Shown here one piece after another: positions 9,746-17,892 of a stretch of 64,000 nucleotides of DNA. The notes beneath the pieces are model-generated. The model did no database searches. It saw only the letters and a list, made by a program, of their open reading frames with translations, and had not been told where the DNA came from. Each line of letters opens with the position of its first letter. The first letter of the stretch is position 1. Made by a program: the position numbers and the translations under genes. The stretch lies in the NCBI RefSeq assembly GCF_030818255.1, contig NZ_JAUTAG010000001.1, positions 1,550,001 to 1,614,000 on the forward strand. Direction: 5' to 3'. This stretch comes from Microbacterium sp. SORGH_AS_0969 (GTDB taxonomy: Bacteria; Actinomycetota; Actinomycetes; Actinomycetales; Microbacteriaceae).

Positions 9746-10864
9746 TCAGCCTTTCAGCGCCTCCGCGAGCTTCACGCGCGCGCCCATGCGCAGCAGTGAG
9801 TTCTGGTAGATGCGCGAGCCGATGCCGATCGCCACGACGCACGAGGCGACGAGGACCAGCAGAGACAGCACCGGCTCCCACCACTGCGCGTCACCGAGGT
9901 ACATGCGCAGCGGCATCCCCACCGGCGCCGAGAACGGCACGTACGACATGATCGTCAGCACGACCGGGTTGTCGTTGAAGAAGATCACGAGGAAGTACGG
10001 CGCCATGATCAGCATCGTGATCGGCGTGGTGGTCGCCCCGATGTCTTCTTGACGCGAGACCATCGCGGCGGCGGCGGCGAACAGCGATGCCAGCAGCACG
10101 AAACCGAAGAGGAAGAAGATCGCGAACCAGGCGATCGGGGCGCCCAGGGCGCTGAGCACTCCGGCCTGATCCGTCACGGCGAGGCCGATCACCGCGACCG
10201 CGGCGAGCAGCACGATCTGCGCCATCGCGAGCACCGTGTTGCCGAGCACCTTGCCGGCGAGCAGTGCGCGCACGGGGATCGCCGAGATGAGGATCTCGAC
10301 CACCCGCGTCTGCTTCTCTTCCACGACGCTCTGCGCGATCGTGCCACCGAAGGTCGACGCGGCGATGAGGAACACGAGCCCGAACGCGAGGGCGATGAAG
10401 TAGCGCAGCGCGCTCGCCGCGCCGGCCCCCGGCTCGAGCTCCTGAACAGGGGGCGTCTCGCTGAGCATCTGCAGAAGGGTCGAGGGCACCGAGTCCTTCA
10501 CGACGACGGTGTAGTCGAACGAGGCGTCCGACGAACCCGACACCAGGGCGGCATCCACCGTCCCGTCCTCGACGAGGGCCGTGGCCGCGTCGTCGCTGTC
10601 GGCGACGGTGACCTCGAGTCCGTCGAGTCCCTCGACCGCCGCCTGCGTCTGCGCCGTGACGGCGACCGGGATGCCGCTTCCCGAGAGGTTGTTCGCGGCG
10701 AAACCGCCCCAGACGACCGAGGCGAGGGCCGCGAGCACGAGGATCACCGTCGAGATGACGAACGCTTTGCTGCGCAGCTTCGAGCCGATCTCGCGCTCGG
10801 CGACGAGCCAGATGCTCTGCAGGTCGCTGGGGGCGCGGTGCGTGGTCGGGGTCGTGGTGCTCAC
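9746..10864 (-). CDS. ABC-2 type export permease (NatB-like)
   Basis: A 372-residue membrane subunit of an ABC-2 exporter. It has an N-terminal cytoplasmic stretch (LVAEREIGSKLRSKAF), a first helix (VISTVILVLAALASVVWG), an extracytoplasmic loop of roughly 130 residues, then five or so C-terminal helices. EEKQTRVVEILISAIPVRALLAGKVLG is the coupling region typical of the NatB/YhaP group, proposed to export Na+ or small molecules. The GTG start overlaps the ATPase stop by 4 nt (GTGA), so the two are translationally coupled. The substrate is unknown. Confidence 0.87.
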   Translation of the reverse strand: MSTTTPTTHRAPSDLQSIWLVAEREIGSKLRSKAFVISTVILVLAALASVVWGGFAANNLSGSGIPVAVTAQTQAAVEGLDGLEVTVADSDDAATALVEDGTVDAALVSGSSDASFDYTVVVKDSVPSTLLQMLSETPPVQELEPGAGAASALRYFIALAFGLVFLIAASTFGGTIAQSVVEEKQTRVVEILISAIPVRALLAGKVLGNTVLAMAQIVLLAAVAVIGLAVTDQAGVLSALGAPIAWFAIFFLFGFVLLASLFAAAAAMVSRQEDIGATTTPITMLIMAPYFLVIFFNDNPVVLTIMSYVPFSAPVGMPLRMYLGDAQWWEPVLSLLVLVASCVVAIGIGSRIYQNSLLRMGARVKLAEALKG

Positions 10865-11745
10865 TGGATGACCTCCTTGAAGATCTCGGCGAGGGTAGGT
10901 CTCTGCGGAGCGAAGCTCACGACGTCGCCGCGCAAGACGGCACCCTGCAGAACGCGCTGGGCCGAGGCGTCGTCGGCGGCGTCGAACAGGGCGTAGCCGC
11001 CGTCAAAATCGAGGACCGTTACGCCGGACTCGTCGCGCAGCCACCCGGCGTCGCCGCGCGACACCAGTTCGTAGCGGTGCGTGGCGTGCTCGGCCCGGAG
11101 ACCCTCGCGGGTCCCGGCCGCGCGGATGGTGCCGCCGGCGATGATGACGAGGTCGTCGCACAGCCGCTCGACGACGTCGAGCTGGTGCGACGAGAACAGC
11201 ACCGCGGCGCCCGCGGCCGCCTTCTCCTGCAGCACCCCGGCGACGACGTCGACGGCGAGCGGGTCGAGGCCCGAGAACGGCTCGTCGAGGATGAGCACGT
11301 CGGGCTCGTGGACGAGGGATGCCGCGATCTGCGCGCGCTGCTGGTTGCCCAGCGAGAGCGTCTCGACGAGGTCGCCGAGGCGCTCGCCGAGTCCGAGGCG
11401 CTCGAGAAGGGCCGTCGCCTTGGCGGTCGCCTCGGCCTTGCCGAAGCCGTGCAGCCGCGCGAGGTAGGCGATGTGCTCAGCGACCTTCATCTTCGGGTAC
11501 AGCCCGCGCTCCTCGGGCATGTAGCCGAAGCGGCGGCGGTCGGACGTGGTGACGGGCGAGCCGTTCAGCACGACCGAACCGGCGTCCTTTCCGAGCACGC
11601 CGAGGGCGATGCGCATGGTCGTGGTCTTGCCGGCGCCGTTGCCGCCGACGAATCCCGTCAGCCGCCCGGGGGCGACGGTGAAGCTCACGTCGTCGAGCAC
11701 GCGGCGACCGCCGTAGCTCTTGGTGATGCCGTCCAACTGGAGCAC
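10861..11745 (-). CDS. ABC exporter ATPase (NatA-like)
   Basis: A 294-residue nucleotide-binding subunit for the coupled permease. It has Walker A GGNGAGKTT, a variant signature LSLGNQQRAQIA, Walker B VLILDEPFSGLD, an H-loop SSHQ, and a C-terminal DUF4162-like extension. The GTG at 11745 is chosen because AAGAAGGGA lies just upstream and homology begins there (LQLDGITKSYGGRRVL); the upstream extension is arginine-rich junk. The neighbouring two-component genes on the same strand are plausible regulators of this exporter, as in bacitracin-type modules. That link is inference. Confidence 0.88.
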   Translation of the reverse strand: MLQLDGITKSYGGRRVLDDVSFTVAPGRLTGFVGGNGAGKTTTMRIALGVLGKDAGSVVLNGSPVTTSDRRRFGYMPEERGLYPKMKVAEHIAYLARLHGFGKAEATAKATALLERLGLGERLGDLVETLSLGNQQRAQIAASLVHEPDVLILDEPFSGLDPLAVDVVAGVLQEKAAAGAAVLFSSHQLDVVERLCDDLVIIAGGTIRAAGTREGLRAEHATHRYELVSRGDAGWLRDESGVTVLDFDGGYALFDAADDASAQRVLQGAVLRGDVVSFAPQRPTLAEIFKEVIQ

Positions 11746-11864
11746 GGTGCATCCCTTCTTCTCGATGCTTCTCACGCTAGGGACCCGGATGCCACGGCAC
11801 CTCCGCCGCGGGTGGGGTCGTCGCCTCCGCCTCTCGGGGGAGGGCGTCGACCTGCGCATCCCCC

Positions 11865-12121
11865 GGTGGCTTCGACGGGCTCAGCCACCTCGGTTCGCCG
11901 GTTCTCGGCCCGTGGGGGTCCTGAGCCTGTCGAAGGTCCCTGAGCCTGTCGAAGGGACCGGCGTCCCGGCTCGCCGTGGCTTCGACGGGCTCAGCCACCT
12001 CCCGCGCGGACCCTCGGGCGTGCCGGAGAGGCCGACGGGCTCAGCCACCTCGGTTCGCCGGTTCTCGGCCCGTGGGGGTCCTGAGCCTGTCGAAGGTCCC
12101 TGAGCCTGTCGAAGGGACCGG
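11865..12121. repeat. Stem-loop cluster containing an 89-bp direct repeat
   Basis: An 89-bp segment is repeated identically at 11873-11961 and 12033-12121 (offset 160). Inside and between the copies are stem-loops of the TCGACRGGCTC family: 11865-11889 (GGTGGCT/AGCCACC), 11935-11959 and 12095-12119 (GGTCCCT/AGGGACC), and 11976-11998 (GTGGCT/AGCCAC), plus half-elements. The 382-nt gap at 11746-12127 holds no gene. Confidence 0.88.
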
Positions 12122-12127
12122 GCGCCG

Positions 12128-12796
12128 TCAGGCCAGGCCGTGCCGGTGAGCGAACACCACGGCCTGCACGCGGTCGCGCGCGCCGAGCTTCTGCAGCACG
12201 TTCGACACGTGCGTCTTCACCGTCGCCTCGCCGATGAACAGTCGCGCCGCGATCTCGGCGTTGCTGAGCGCCTCGGCGACGAGTCTCAGAACCTCCGACT
12301 CGCGCTCGGTCAGAGGTTCCGCGAGCGTGAGCGGGGGAGGGACGGATGCCGCGGGCTCGGGCGACCCTCCCGAGGCGAAGCGCTCGATGACGCGGCGGGT
12401 GACCTCGGGCGCGAGCAGGGCGTCTCCGGCCCCGACGACGCGCACGGCCGAGACGAGCTCTTCGGGACCCGCATTCTTCAGCAGGAACCCGCTCGCGCCG
12501 GCCGACAGCGCGGCGAAGAGGTAGTCGTCGCGGTCGAAGGTCGTGACGATGAGGACGGCGGCATCCACCGCGGGGTCCGCCACCAGAACACGGGTGGCTT
12601 CGAGGCCGTCCATGTCGGGCATCTGCACGTCCATGCAGATCACGTCGGGGTGCAGCTCCGCCGCCGCGGCGATCGCCTCGCGACCGGTCGTGGCCTCGCC
12701 GACGACCGTGATGTCGTCTTCGAGCGAGAGGATCGTGCGGAAGCCCGCGCGCATCATCGCGTGGTCGTCGACCAGGAGGACCCGCAGCTCAGACAT
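12128..12796 (-). CDS. NarL/LuxR-family response regulator
   Basis: A 222-residue two-component response regulator. The receiver domain (LRVLLVDDHAMMRAGF) has phospho-acceptor Asp56 in CMDVQMPDMDG. The C-terminal GerE/LuxR helix-turn-helix reads PLTERESEVLRLVAEALSNAEIAARLFIGEATVKTHVSNVLQKLG. The gene overlaps the 3' end of the upstream kinase gene by 8 nt, so the pair is co-translated. Targets are unknown; the ABC exporter just downstream is the first guess. The stem-loop cluster lies directly at its 3' end. Confidence 0.92.
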   Translation of the reverse strand: MSELRVLLVDDHAMMRAGFRTILSLEDDITVVGEATTGREAIAAAAELHPDVICMDVQMPDMDGLEATRVLVADPAVDAAVLIVTTFDRDDYLFAALSAGASGFLLKNAGPEELVSAVRVVGAGDALLAPEVTRRVIERFASGGSPEPAASVPPPLTLAEPLTERESEVLRLVAEALSNAEIAARLFIGEATVKTHVSNVLQKLGARDRVQAVVFAHRHGLA

Positions 12797-14072
12797 GAGC
12801 CACCTCGTTCTGTACGGCCGGGACACGTACGCGCACGAGGTAGCCGCCCCGCGAGCGCGGGCCGATCTCGATCGTGCCGCCCGAGACCGCCGCGCGTTCG
12901 CGCATGCCCAGCTGACCGAGCCCAGGCGTCTTCGAGCCTGCGCGTCCCGTGTTCGAGACCTCGAGCTCGATGGCATCCGGATCGAACCGCAGACGCACGT
13001 CGGCGGTGGCGCCGGGACCGGCGTGCCGACGCGCATTCGTGAGCGCTTCCTGCGCGATGCGGTACAGGTTCACCTGCACGAGAGGGGGCGGATCGTGCGC
13101 GGGTTCGCCGATCACGGTGAAGGTGGTGGGAAGACCCGCGGCGGTCGCCTCGTCGACGAGCGCCGCGATCGAGGTCAGACCGTGCGTGGTCGGCGCGGTG
13201 TCGGGGTCGGACTCGCTACCGGGGGCGCGGAGCGTCTCGAGCAGCTGGCGCAGCTCGTGGAGCGACGTCCGGGCGGAGCCCTCGATACCCGCGAGCACCT
13301 CGCGCGCTCTGTCGGGGTCCTTTGACAGCAGCGTTCGCGCGACGCCCGCTTGGACGCCCATGAGCGACACGTGGTGCGCGACCACGTCGTGCAGTTCGCG
13401 CGCGATGCGCACGCGGTCGAGCGCGACGGCCTGCGCCGCCGTCACCTCGCGCTCGGCTTCGAGCTCGGCGGTCCGCTCCTCGAGGGCGGCCCGCTCGCTC
13501 ATCTGCTGATACGAGCGGTTCCCGAAGTAATAGGCGCCGCCGAAGAACAGCGCGTTCACGCCGATCATGAGCAACTGGTACGCGACGAACGGAGAGAAGG
13601 CCCCCGCGCGCGAGAACGCGCCCTCGGCGGACGGGTCGATGGGCTGGGTCGCGTCTTGGAACATCACGACGAACAACCACGTGAACATGCCGACGATGAT
13701 CGCGATCCGCACGATCGTCGCGCGCCGCCGGTTCTGCTGCCACGCGCCCACGGTGTACAGCGCGATGAACATCGCGATGTTGCCGGCGTAGATCTCGGGG
13801 ATCCGCAGGGTCACCGCGAGGAAGTACGCGACCGACACGACGACGGCGGTGACCGACGGCCATCGCCGCCGCACCGCGATGGGCAGGGCGAGCACGAAGA
13901 CATATCCGACGGCGAGGGCGAGCGACGCCTGTTTGTCGCCGTAGAGGCCCGAGACCGCCGACAGCACGGCGCTGAGCAACCCGCCGAGCAGCAGCACGAT
14001 CGCGAGCACGATGTCGTTACGTCGCTGAGTGGGGGTGAGCTCACGGGTGAACGTGCGGGTGAGCGGTGGCAT
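12789..14072 (-). CDS. Sensor histidine kinase (NarX/DesK type)
   Basis: A 427-residue membrane kinase. Five or six N-terminal helices (about 20-190, for example DIVLAIVLLLGGLLSAVLSAV) contain no large periplasmic loop, suggesting membrane or intramembrane sensing. A coiled linker follows (MSERAALEERTAELEAEREVTAAQAVALDRVRIA), then HisKA_3 with phospho-accepting His in ARELHDVVAHHVSLMG, and HATPase_c ending GLGQLGMRERAAVSGGTIEIGPRSRGGYLVRVRVPA. It pairs with the adjacent response regulator. A TAGCGT -10 ends 6 nt before the ATG. Confidence 0.92.
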   Translation of the reverse strand: MPPLTRTFTRELTPTQRRNDIVLAIVLLLGGLLSAVLSAVSGLYGDKQASLALAVGYVFVLALPIAVRRRWPSVTAVVVSVAYFLAVTLRIPEIYAGNIAMFIALYTVGAWQQNRRRATIVRIAIIVGMFTWLFVVMFQDATQPIDPSAEGAFSRAGAFSPFVAYQLLMIGVNALFFGGAYYFGNRSYQQMSERAALEERTAELEAEREVTAAQAVALDRVRIARELHDVVAHHVSLMGVQAGVARTLLSKDPDRAREVLAGIEGSARTSLHELRQLLETLRAPGSESDPDTAPTTHGLTSIAALVDEATAAGLPTTFTVIGEPAHDPPPLVQVNLYRIAQEALTNARRHAGPGATADVRLRFDPDAIELEVSNTGRAGSKTPGLGQLGMRERAAVSGGTIEIGPRSRGGYLVRVRVPAVQNEVAHV

Positions 14073-14078
14073 CCCCTC

Positions 14079-14084
14079 ACGCTA
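14079..14084 (-). promoter_or_regulatory. -10 (TAGCGT), leaderless histidine kinase
   Basis: Minus-strand hexamer ending 6 nt before the ATG at 14072. Confidence 0.5.
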
Positions 14085-14214
14085 CGGGGGACCTCAGCCA
14101 CCTGCATCCCCCTCGTGACGGAGTCAAGAGGAGGGGGAATACAGGTTCACCGTCGATGCTTGCAGGTGAATGTACCCGGGCGCGCGCCGCCCTCCGTCCC
14201 CAGAGAGGATCACC

Positions 14215-14787
14215 GTGACCGACTACACGATCGGCTACATCGTCGGAAGCATCTCCAGCACCTCGATCAACCGCCGCCTGGCGAAGGCTCTCGAGAAGGT
14301 CGCGCCCGAGGGCGTGACGCTCAAGGAGATCCCGATCAAGGACCTCCCCTTCTACTCGCCCGACTACGACGGGAACTTCCCCGAGGTCGCCAAGGAGTTC
14401 AAGAAGGCGATCGAGGATGCCGACGGCGTCTTCGTCGTGACCCCCGAGTACAGCCGTTCGATCCCCGGCGTGCTCAAGAACGCGCTCGACTGGTCGGCGC
14501 GTCCCTACGGCGAGGCGTCGTTCAACGACAAGCCGACCGCGGTGATCGGCACCTCGCAGGGCGGCATCGCCACCGCCGCGGGCCAGCAGCACCTCCGCTC
14601 CGTGCTCCTGCACTACAACGCCCTGGTCCTGGGTCAGCCCGAGGGCTACATCCAGTCGACCCCCGGTCTCTTCGAAGAGGACGGCACCGTGACCGACGAG
14701 GGCACCGCCGCGTTCCTCCGCTCGATCATCGAGGCGCTGGTGACGCTCATTCAGCGCACCGCTCCCGCCGAGGTCCCCGCGGTCTGA
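14215..14787 (+). CDS. NAD(P)H-dependent FMN reductase
   Basis: A 190-residue flavodoxin-fold reductase of the NADPH:FMN/quinone/chromate reductase group. It has the FMN phosphate loop GSISSTSINRRLAKAL, TPEYSRSIPGVLKNALDWSARP around the isoalloxazine, and GTSQGGIATAAGQQHLR. It probably reduces quinones or free flavin for redox protection. The GTG at 14215 has GAGAGGA upstream at good distance; the longer frame to 14170 has no support. It is a single gene followed by a hairpin. Confidence 0.9.
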   Translation: MTDYTIGYIVGSISSTSINRRLAKALEKVAPEGVTLKEIPIKDLPFYSPDYDGNFPEVAKEFKKAIEDADGVFVVTPEYSRSIPGVLKNALDWSARPYGEASFNDKPTAVIGTSQGGIATAAGQQHLRSVLLHYNALVLGQPEGYIQSTPGLFEEDGTVTDEGTAAFLRSIIEALVTLIQRTAPAEVPAV

Positions 14788-14799
14788 AGCCCGCGCAAC

Positions 14800-14829
14800 G
14801 GCGGGGTCGGGGTTCGCCTCGGCCCCGCC
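14800..14829 (+). terminator. Hairpin after FMN reductase
   Basis: GGCGGGG at 14800-14806 pairs with CCCCGCC at 14823-14829, 12 nt after the stop; no U-tract. The rest of the gap to 15010 contains short GGAT/ATCC-rich inverted repeats and no gene. Confidence 0.5.
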
Positions 14830-15010
14830 TTGGCACTCGCGTCGGAACGCACGGCCGGGTGGCGCACCGGTGTCGTGGATCCGGAGACCGGCGTCAGATT
14901 CGGATGAATCCACGCGATGCGTCCGGATCTACGACGCGTTTCCGGTTCTGTGCGCCGGATGCCACCGGTAATCGTCGAACGCGTCGGTTGCGCGCGAGCC
15001 GGTACCCGTG

Positions 15011-15853
15011 TCAGCCGAAGATCATCGGCAGATCGTCGTCTCCGGCATCCGTCAGGTCGAGGTCGGCGACGACCGGCACGTGGTCGCTGGGGACCTCGCC
15101 CTTCCGCTCGTTGCGGTGGATCTCGGCGCCCTGCACCGCGTCGGCGAACGCGCGCGACCCGAGGATGAAGTCGATGCGCAGCCCCTCGTTGCGGGGGAAG
15201 CGCAGCTGCTTGTAATCCCAGTACGTGTAGCCGGTGGGGACGAGCGGACGGACGACGTCGGTGAGTCCCGCGGACTCGAAGGCCGCGAAGGCAGCACGCT
15301 CGGGCGGAGAGACGTGGGTGGTCGCACCCTCGACGACCGTGGGGTCGCCGTTGTCGGCATCCGTCGGGGCGATGTTGAAGTCGCCGGTCAGCGCGAGCGG
15401 AAGATCGGGGTTCTCCGCGAGCGTCTCGGCGGTGTACTGGCGGAGTCTCTCGAGCCAGTCGAGCTTGTAGGTGTAGTGCGGGTCGTCGAGCCCGCGACCA
15501 TTGGGAACGTACAGGCTCCACACCCGCACGCCGTCGACCGTGGCGCCGATCGCGCGCGCCTCCTGCGGGAGGTCGGGCCCCTCTTTGCCCTTCTCGAACC
15601 CGGGCATGCCCGGGAAGCCGATCTCGACGTCTTCGAGCGGCTCGCGGCTCGCGATCGCGACGCCGTTCCACTGGTTCAGCCCGTGCGCGGCGACGTGGTA
15701 GCCGGCTTCTTCGAACGCGGCGTAGGGGAACTGCTCCGTCTTGCACTTGATCTCCTGCATCGCCAGCACGTCGATGTGCTCGCGCACGCAGAACTCGACC
15801 GTGCGGGTGACGCGGGCGCGGATGGAGTTGACGTTCCAGGTGGCCAGGCGCAT
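15011..15853 (-). CDS. xthA: Exodeoxyribonuclease III / AP endonuclease
   Basis: A 280-residue Mg-dependent endonuclease/exonuclease/phosphatase-fold enzyme that cleaves abasic sites in base-excision repair. Signature segments are MRLATWNVNSIRARV, the metal-ligand motif LAMQEIKC, YVPNGRG, LTGDFNIAPTDAD, GYTYWDYKQLRFPRNEGLRIDFIL and the catalytic SDHVPVVADL. The start is the ATG at which homology begins. A TAGGCT -10 ends 7 nt upstream, so the mRNA is probably leaderless. Length matches the family. Confidence 0.93.
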   Translation of the reverse strand: MRLATWNVNSIRARVTRTVEFCVREHIDVLAMQEIKCKTEQFPYAAFEEAGYHVAAHGLNQWNGVAIASREPLEDVEIGFPGMPGFEKGKEGPDLPQEARAIGATVDGVRVWSLYVPNGRGLDDPHYTYKLDWLERLRQYTAETLAENPDLPLALTGDFNIAPTDADNGDPTVVEGATTHVSPPERAAFAAFESAGLTDVVRPLVPTGYTYWDYKQLRFPRNEGLRIDFILGSRAFADAVQGAEIHRNERKGEVPSDHVPVVADLDLTDAGDDDLPMIFG

Positions 15854-15860
15854 GGCATCC

Positions 15861-15866
15861 AGCCTA
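15861..15866 (-). promoter_or_regulatory. -10 (TAGGCT), leaderless xthA
   Basis: Minus-strand hexamer ending 7 nt before the ATG at 15853. Confidence 0.5.
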
Positions 15867-15947
15867 CTTTCGGGCGGGGACATCGTCGGTCTCGTGGGGG
15901 TGGGTGGGGTGGGCTGTCGTGCCGTCGCGTCGGGCCCGTACCGTCGC

Positions 15948-16013
15948 GCGGAGTTCGTGCCCGACACGCCGCTCGAGGCGGCGCGGCCGCGGAGTGTCGC
16001 CCACGAACTCCGC
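15948..16013. repeat. Inverted pair of the GGAGTTCGTG dispersed repeat
   Basis: A 20-nt arm at 15948-15967 pairs with 15994-16013, with two mismatches. The arm is the same motif found in the tandem arrays at 1-534 and 26.7-27.15 kb, here once in each orientation, in the xthA-pyrE gap. Confidence 0.8.
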
Positions 16014-16092
16014 CGGACGAATGCCGAACCCCCGCGCCGCGACATGCCCCGGCCGGACGGATGCCGAACCCCCGCGCGGTGACATCCCTCGG
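16013..16092. repeat. 40-bp tandem duplication upstream of pyrE
   Basis: Two copies (16013-16052 and 16053-16092) share CCGGACGRATGCCGAACC and the following C-rich stretch. They directly abut the pyrE promoter. Confidence 0.75.
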
Positions 16093-16111
16093 CCGCGCCG
16101 ACATCGGCCAA

Positions 16112-16117
16112 TAGAAT
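16112..16117 (+). promoter_or_regulatory. -10 (TAGAAT), leaderless pyrE
   Basis: The hexamer ends 7 nt before the GTG at 16125. Confidence 0.55.
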
Positions 16118-16124
16118 CGATCGC

Positions 16125-16703
16125 GTGACCGTCGCCTCAACGCCCGAGCTCGAAGCCGACCGCCAGGCCCTCATCGGCCTCATCAAGGACGAGGCGGTGT
16201 TCCACGGCGACTTCACCCTCTCGAGCGGCAAGAAGGCGACGTACTACGTCGACATGCGCAAGCTCACGCTCGACCACCGCGCCGCTCCCGCGATCGGCCG
16301 CCTCGTGCTCGATCTCGTGAAGGATCTCGACGGTGTCGTCGCCGTGGGCGGTCTCACCCTCGGCGCCGACCCCATCGCGAACGCCGTCATGCACGAGTCG
16401 GTGCACGCCGGCCACCCGCTGGACGCGTTCGTCGTGCGCAAGGAGCCCAAGGACCACGGTCGCGGCCGCCAGATCGAGGGCGCGGACGTCGCGGGCAAGC
16501 GCGTCGTGGTCGTGGAAGACACCTCGACCACCGGCCAGTCCGCGCTCAAGGCGGTCGAGGCGTTGCGTCGCGAGGGCGCCGAGGTCGTCGCCGTCGCCGT
16601 GATCGTCGATCGCAAGACCGGCGCGCAGGCCGCGATCGAGGCCGAGGGCCTGCGGTGGCTGGCATCCATCGATCTCGACGACCTGGGCCTCCAGCCGCAG
16701 TAA
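16125..16703 (+). CDS. pyrE: Orotate phosphoribosyltransferase
   Basis: Converts orotate and PRPP to OMP in de novo pyrimidine synthesis. The 192-residue protein has the hood segment FTLSSGKKATYYVDMR, VGGLTLGADPIANAV, the catalytic-loop region VRKEPKDHGRGRQIEG and the PRPP-binding motif VVVVEDTSTTGQSALKAV. It stands apart from other pyr genes. The GTG start has no Shine-Dalgarno but a TAGAAT -10 ends 7 nt upstream, so initiation is most likely leaderless. Confidence 0.94.
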   Translation: MTVASTPELEADRQALIGLIKDEAVFHGDFTLSSGKKATYYVDMRKLTLDHRAAPAIGRLVLDLVKDLDGVVAVGGLTLGADPIANAVMHESVHAGHPLDAFVVRKEPKDHGRGRQIEGADVAGKRVVVVEDTSTTGQSALKAVEALRREGAEVVAVAVIVDRKTGAQAAIEAEGLRWLASIDLDDLGLQPQ

Positions 16704-16707
16704 CGGC

Positions 16708-17892
16708 TCAGTCGCCGAGGCTCTCGCGCGGGACGAGCCCGTCGGGGCCGAACGCCAGGGCCGCGAAGCGCGCGCCCATCTCGCGGTACAGCGCCTCGTC
16801 GGGGTGCAGCCCGTCGGGGAGCGGGAAGCGGGCGACGTCTTCCGGGCCGTAGAGCGCCAGCCCGTCGAGGTAATGGACCGCCTCGCCCGCGGTCGCGCGG
16901 GTGCGGACGACTCCCGCGATGTGACGCCGCGACTCCGCGAGCGTGAGCGCGCCCTTCGCGATGTCGGCCGGGTCTCCTGCGGTGAAGCATCGGATGCCGT
17001 CGTCGAGGAACTCCACGTCGGAGGGGCCGGGACGTTCGTCGCTCTCGGGCCAGAGGATCGAGGATGCCACGACGATCGGCGTCTCGGGATGCCCCCGCCG
17101 CACCCGGTCGAGGAACCCGTGCAGCGCCGGCGCGAAGGTGCGTTGATCCATGGACCGGGCACCCACGATGTTCACGCCGACCTTGAGCGAGATGATGTCC
17201 GCGGGGGTCGCGGCGATGGCGTCGGCGACGAAGGGGTCGAGCATGCATTGGCCCCCGAAGCCGAGGTTGATCACGTCGAGGTCGGCTGTGCGGGCGGCGA
17301 CGACGGGCCAGGTGCCGGTGGGCAGCGGCGTCTCGACGCCGTGGCTGATCGAGCTGCCGTGGTGGACCCACACCGGACGCGTCGAGGGCTCCGGAGCCTC
17401 GATCGGCCGATTCGCCCGCACGTCGAGGAGATCGACGATCATGCCCTGTGGCAGCCACACCGTCACGGTCTTCTCGCCCTCGGGGAGGTCGTCGAACACG
17501 ACGACCGACGACGGCGAGAACTCCTCGGTGCGCTGCGCGTCGGCGCTGAGCGGCACGTGGAGGATGCCGTTCACCGGCGACTCGACATGAGCGTGCCGCT
17601 TCTCGTCGATCTCGGCGACGAACGCGTTGCGCGCACCGAGGAAGTCCTGCACCTGAAAGCGCGTGCACACCACGTGCAGCTCGATGCGGGTCGCCGCGGT
17701 GACGAGGGCGATGCGGACGCCGCTCGCCTGCATCGACACCGCGCGCAGGTTCTCGCCGGCGGGCGGGAAATGCGGCCAGGCCGCGACGGGGATGCGCACC
17801 GGACGGATGCCGCGGTCGCGCAGCGTGTCGAGGTGCCCGACGATCCGCACGCGGCCGCCGTCGAGAGCGACGACCTCGCCCCGGGGGGTCAT
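16708..17892 (-). CDS. SGNH/GDSL-type hydrolase
   Basis: A 394-residue protein. The N-terminal 170 residues form a beta-rich accessory region. The SGNH hydrolase domain has VHHGSSISHGVETP (block I, nucleophile Ser), INLGFGGQCMLD (block II Gly), SLKVGVNIVGARSM (block III region) and DGLHPDEALY (Asp-x-x-His). Such enzymes cleave acetyl or acyl esters, often on carbohydrates. Its start overlaps the preceding alpha/beta hydrolase stop by 4 nt (ATGA). It is the last gene of the LacI-linked transporter-hydrolase operon, consistent with deacylation of an imported sugar derivative. Confidence 0.82.
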   Translation of the reverse strand: MTPRGEVVALDGGRVRIVGHLDTLRDRGIRPVRIPVAAWPHFPPAGENLRAVSMQASGVRIALVTAATRIELHVVCTRFQVQDFLGARNAFVAEIDEKRHAHVESPVNGILHVPLSADAQRTEEFSPSSVVVFDDLPEGEKTVTVWLPQGMIVDLLDVRANRPIEAPEPSTRPVWVHHGSSISHGVETPLPTGTWPVVAARTADLDVINLGFGGQCMLDPFVADAIAATPADIISLKVGVNIVGARSMDQRTFAPALHGFLDRVRRGHPETPIVVASSILWPESDERPGPSDVEFLDDGIRCFTAGDPADIAKGALTLAESRRHIAGVVRTRATAGEAVHYLDGLALYGPEDVARFPLPDGLHPDEALYREMGARFAALAFGPDGLVPRESLGD

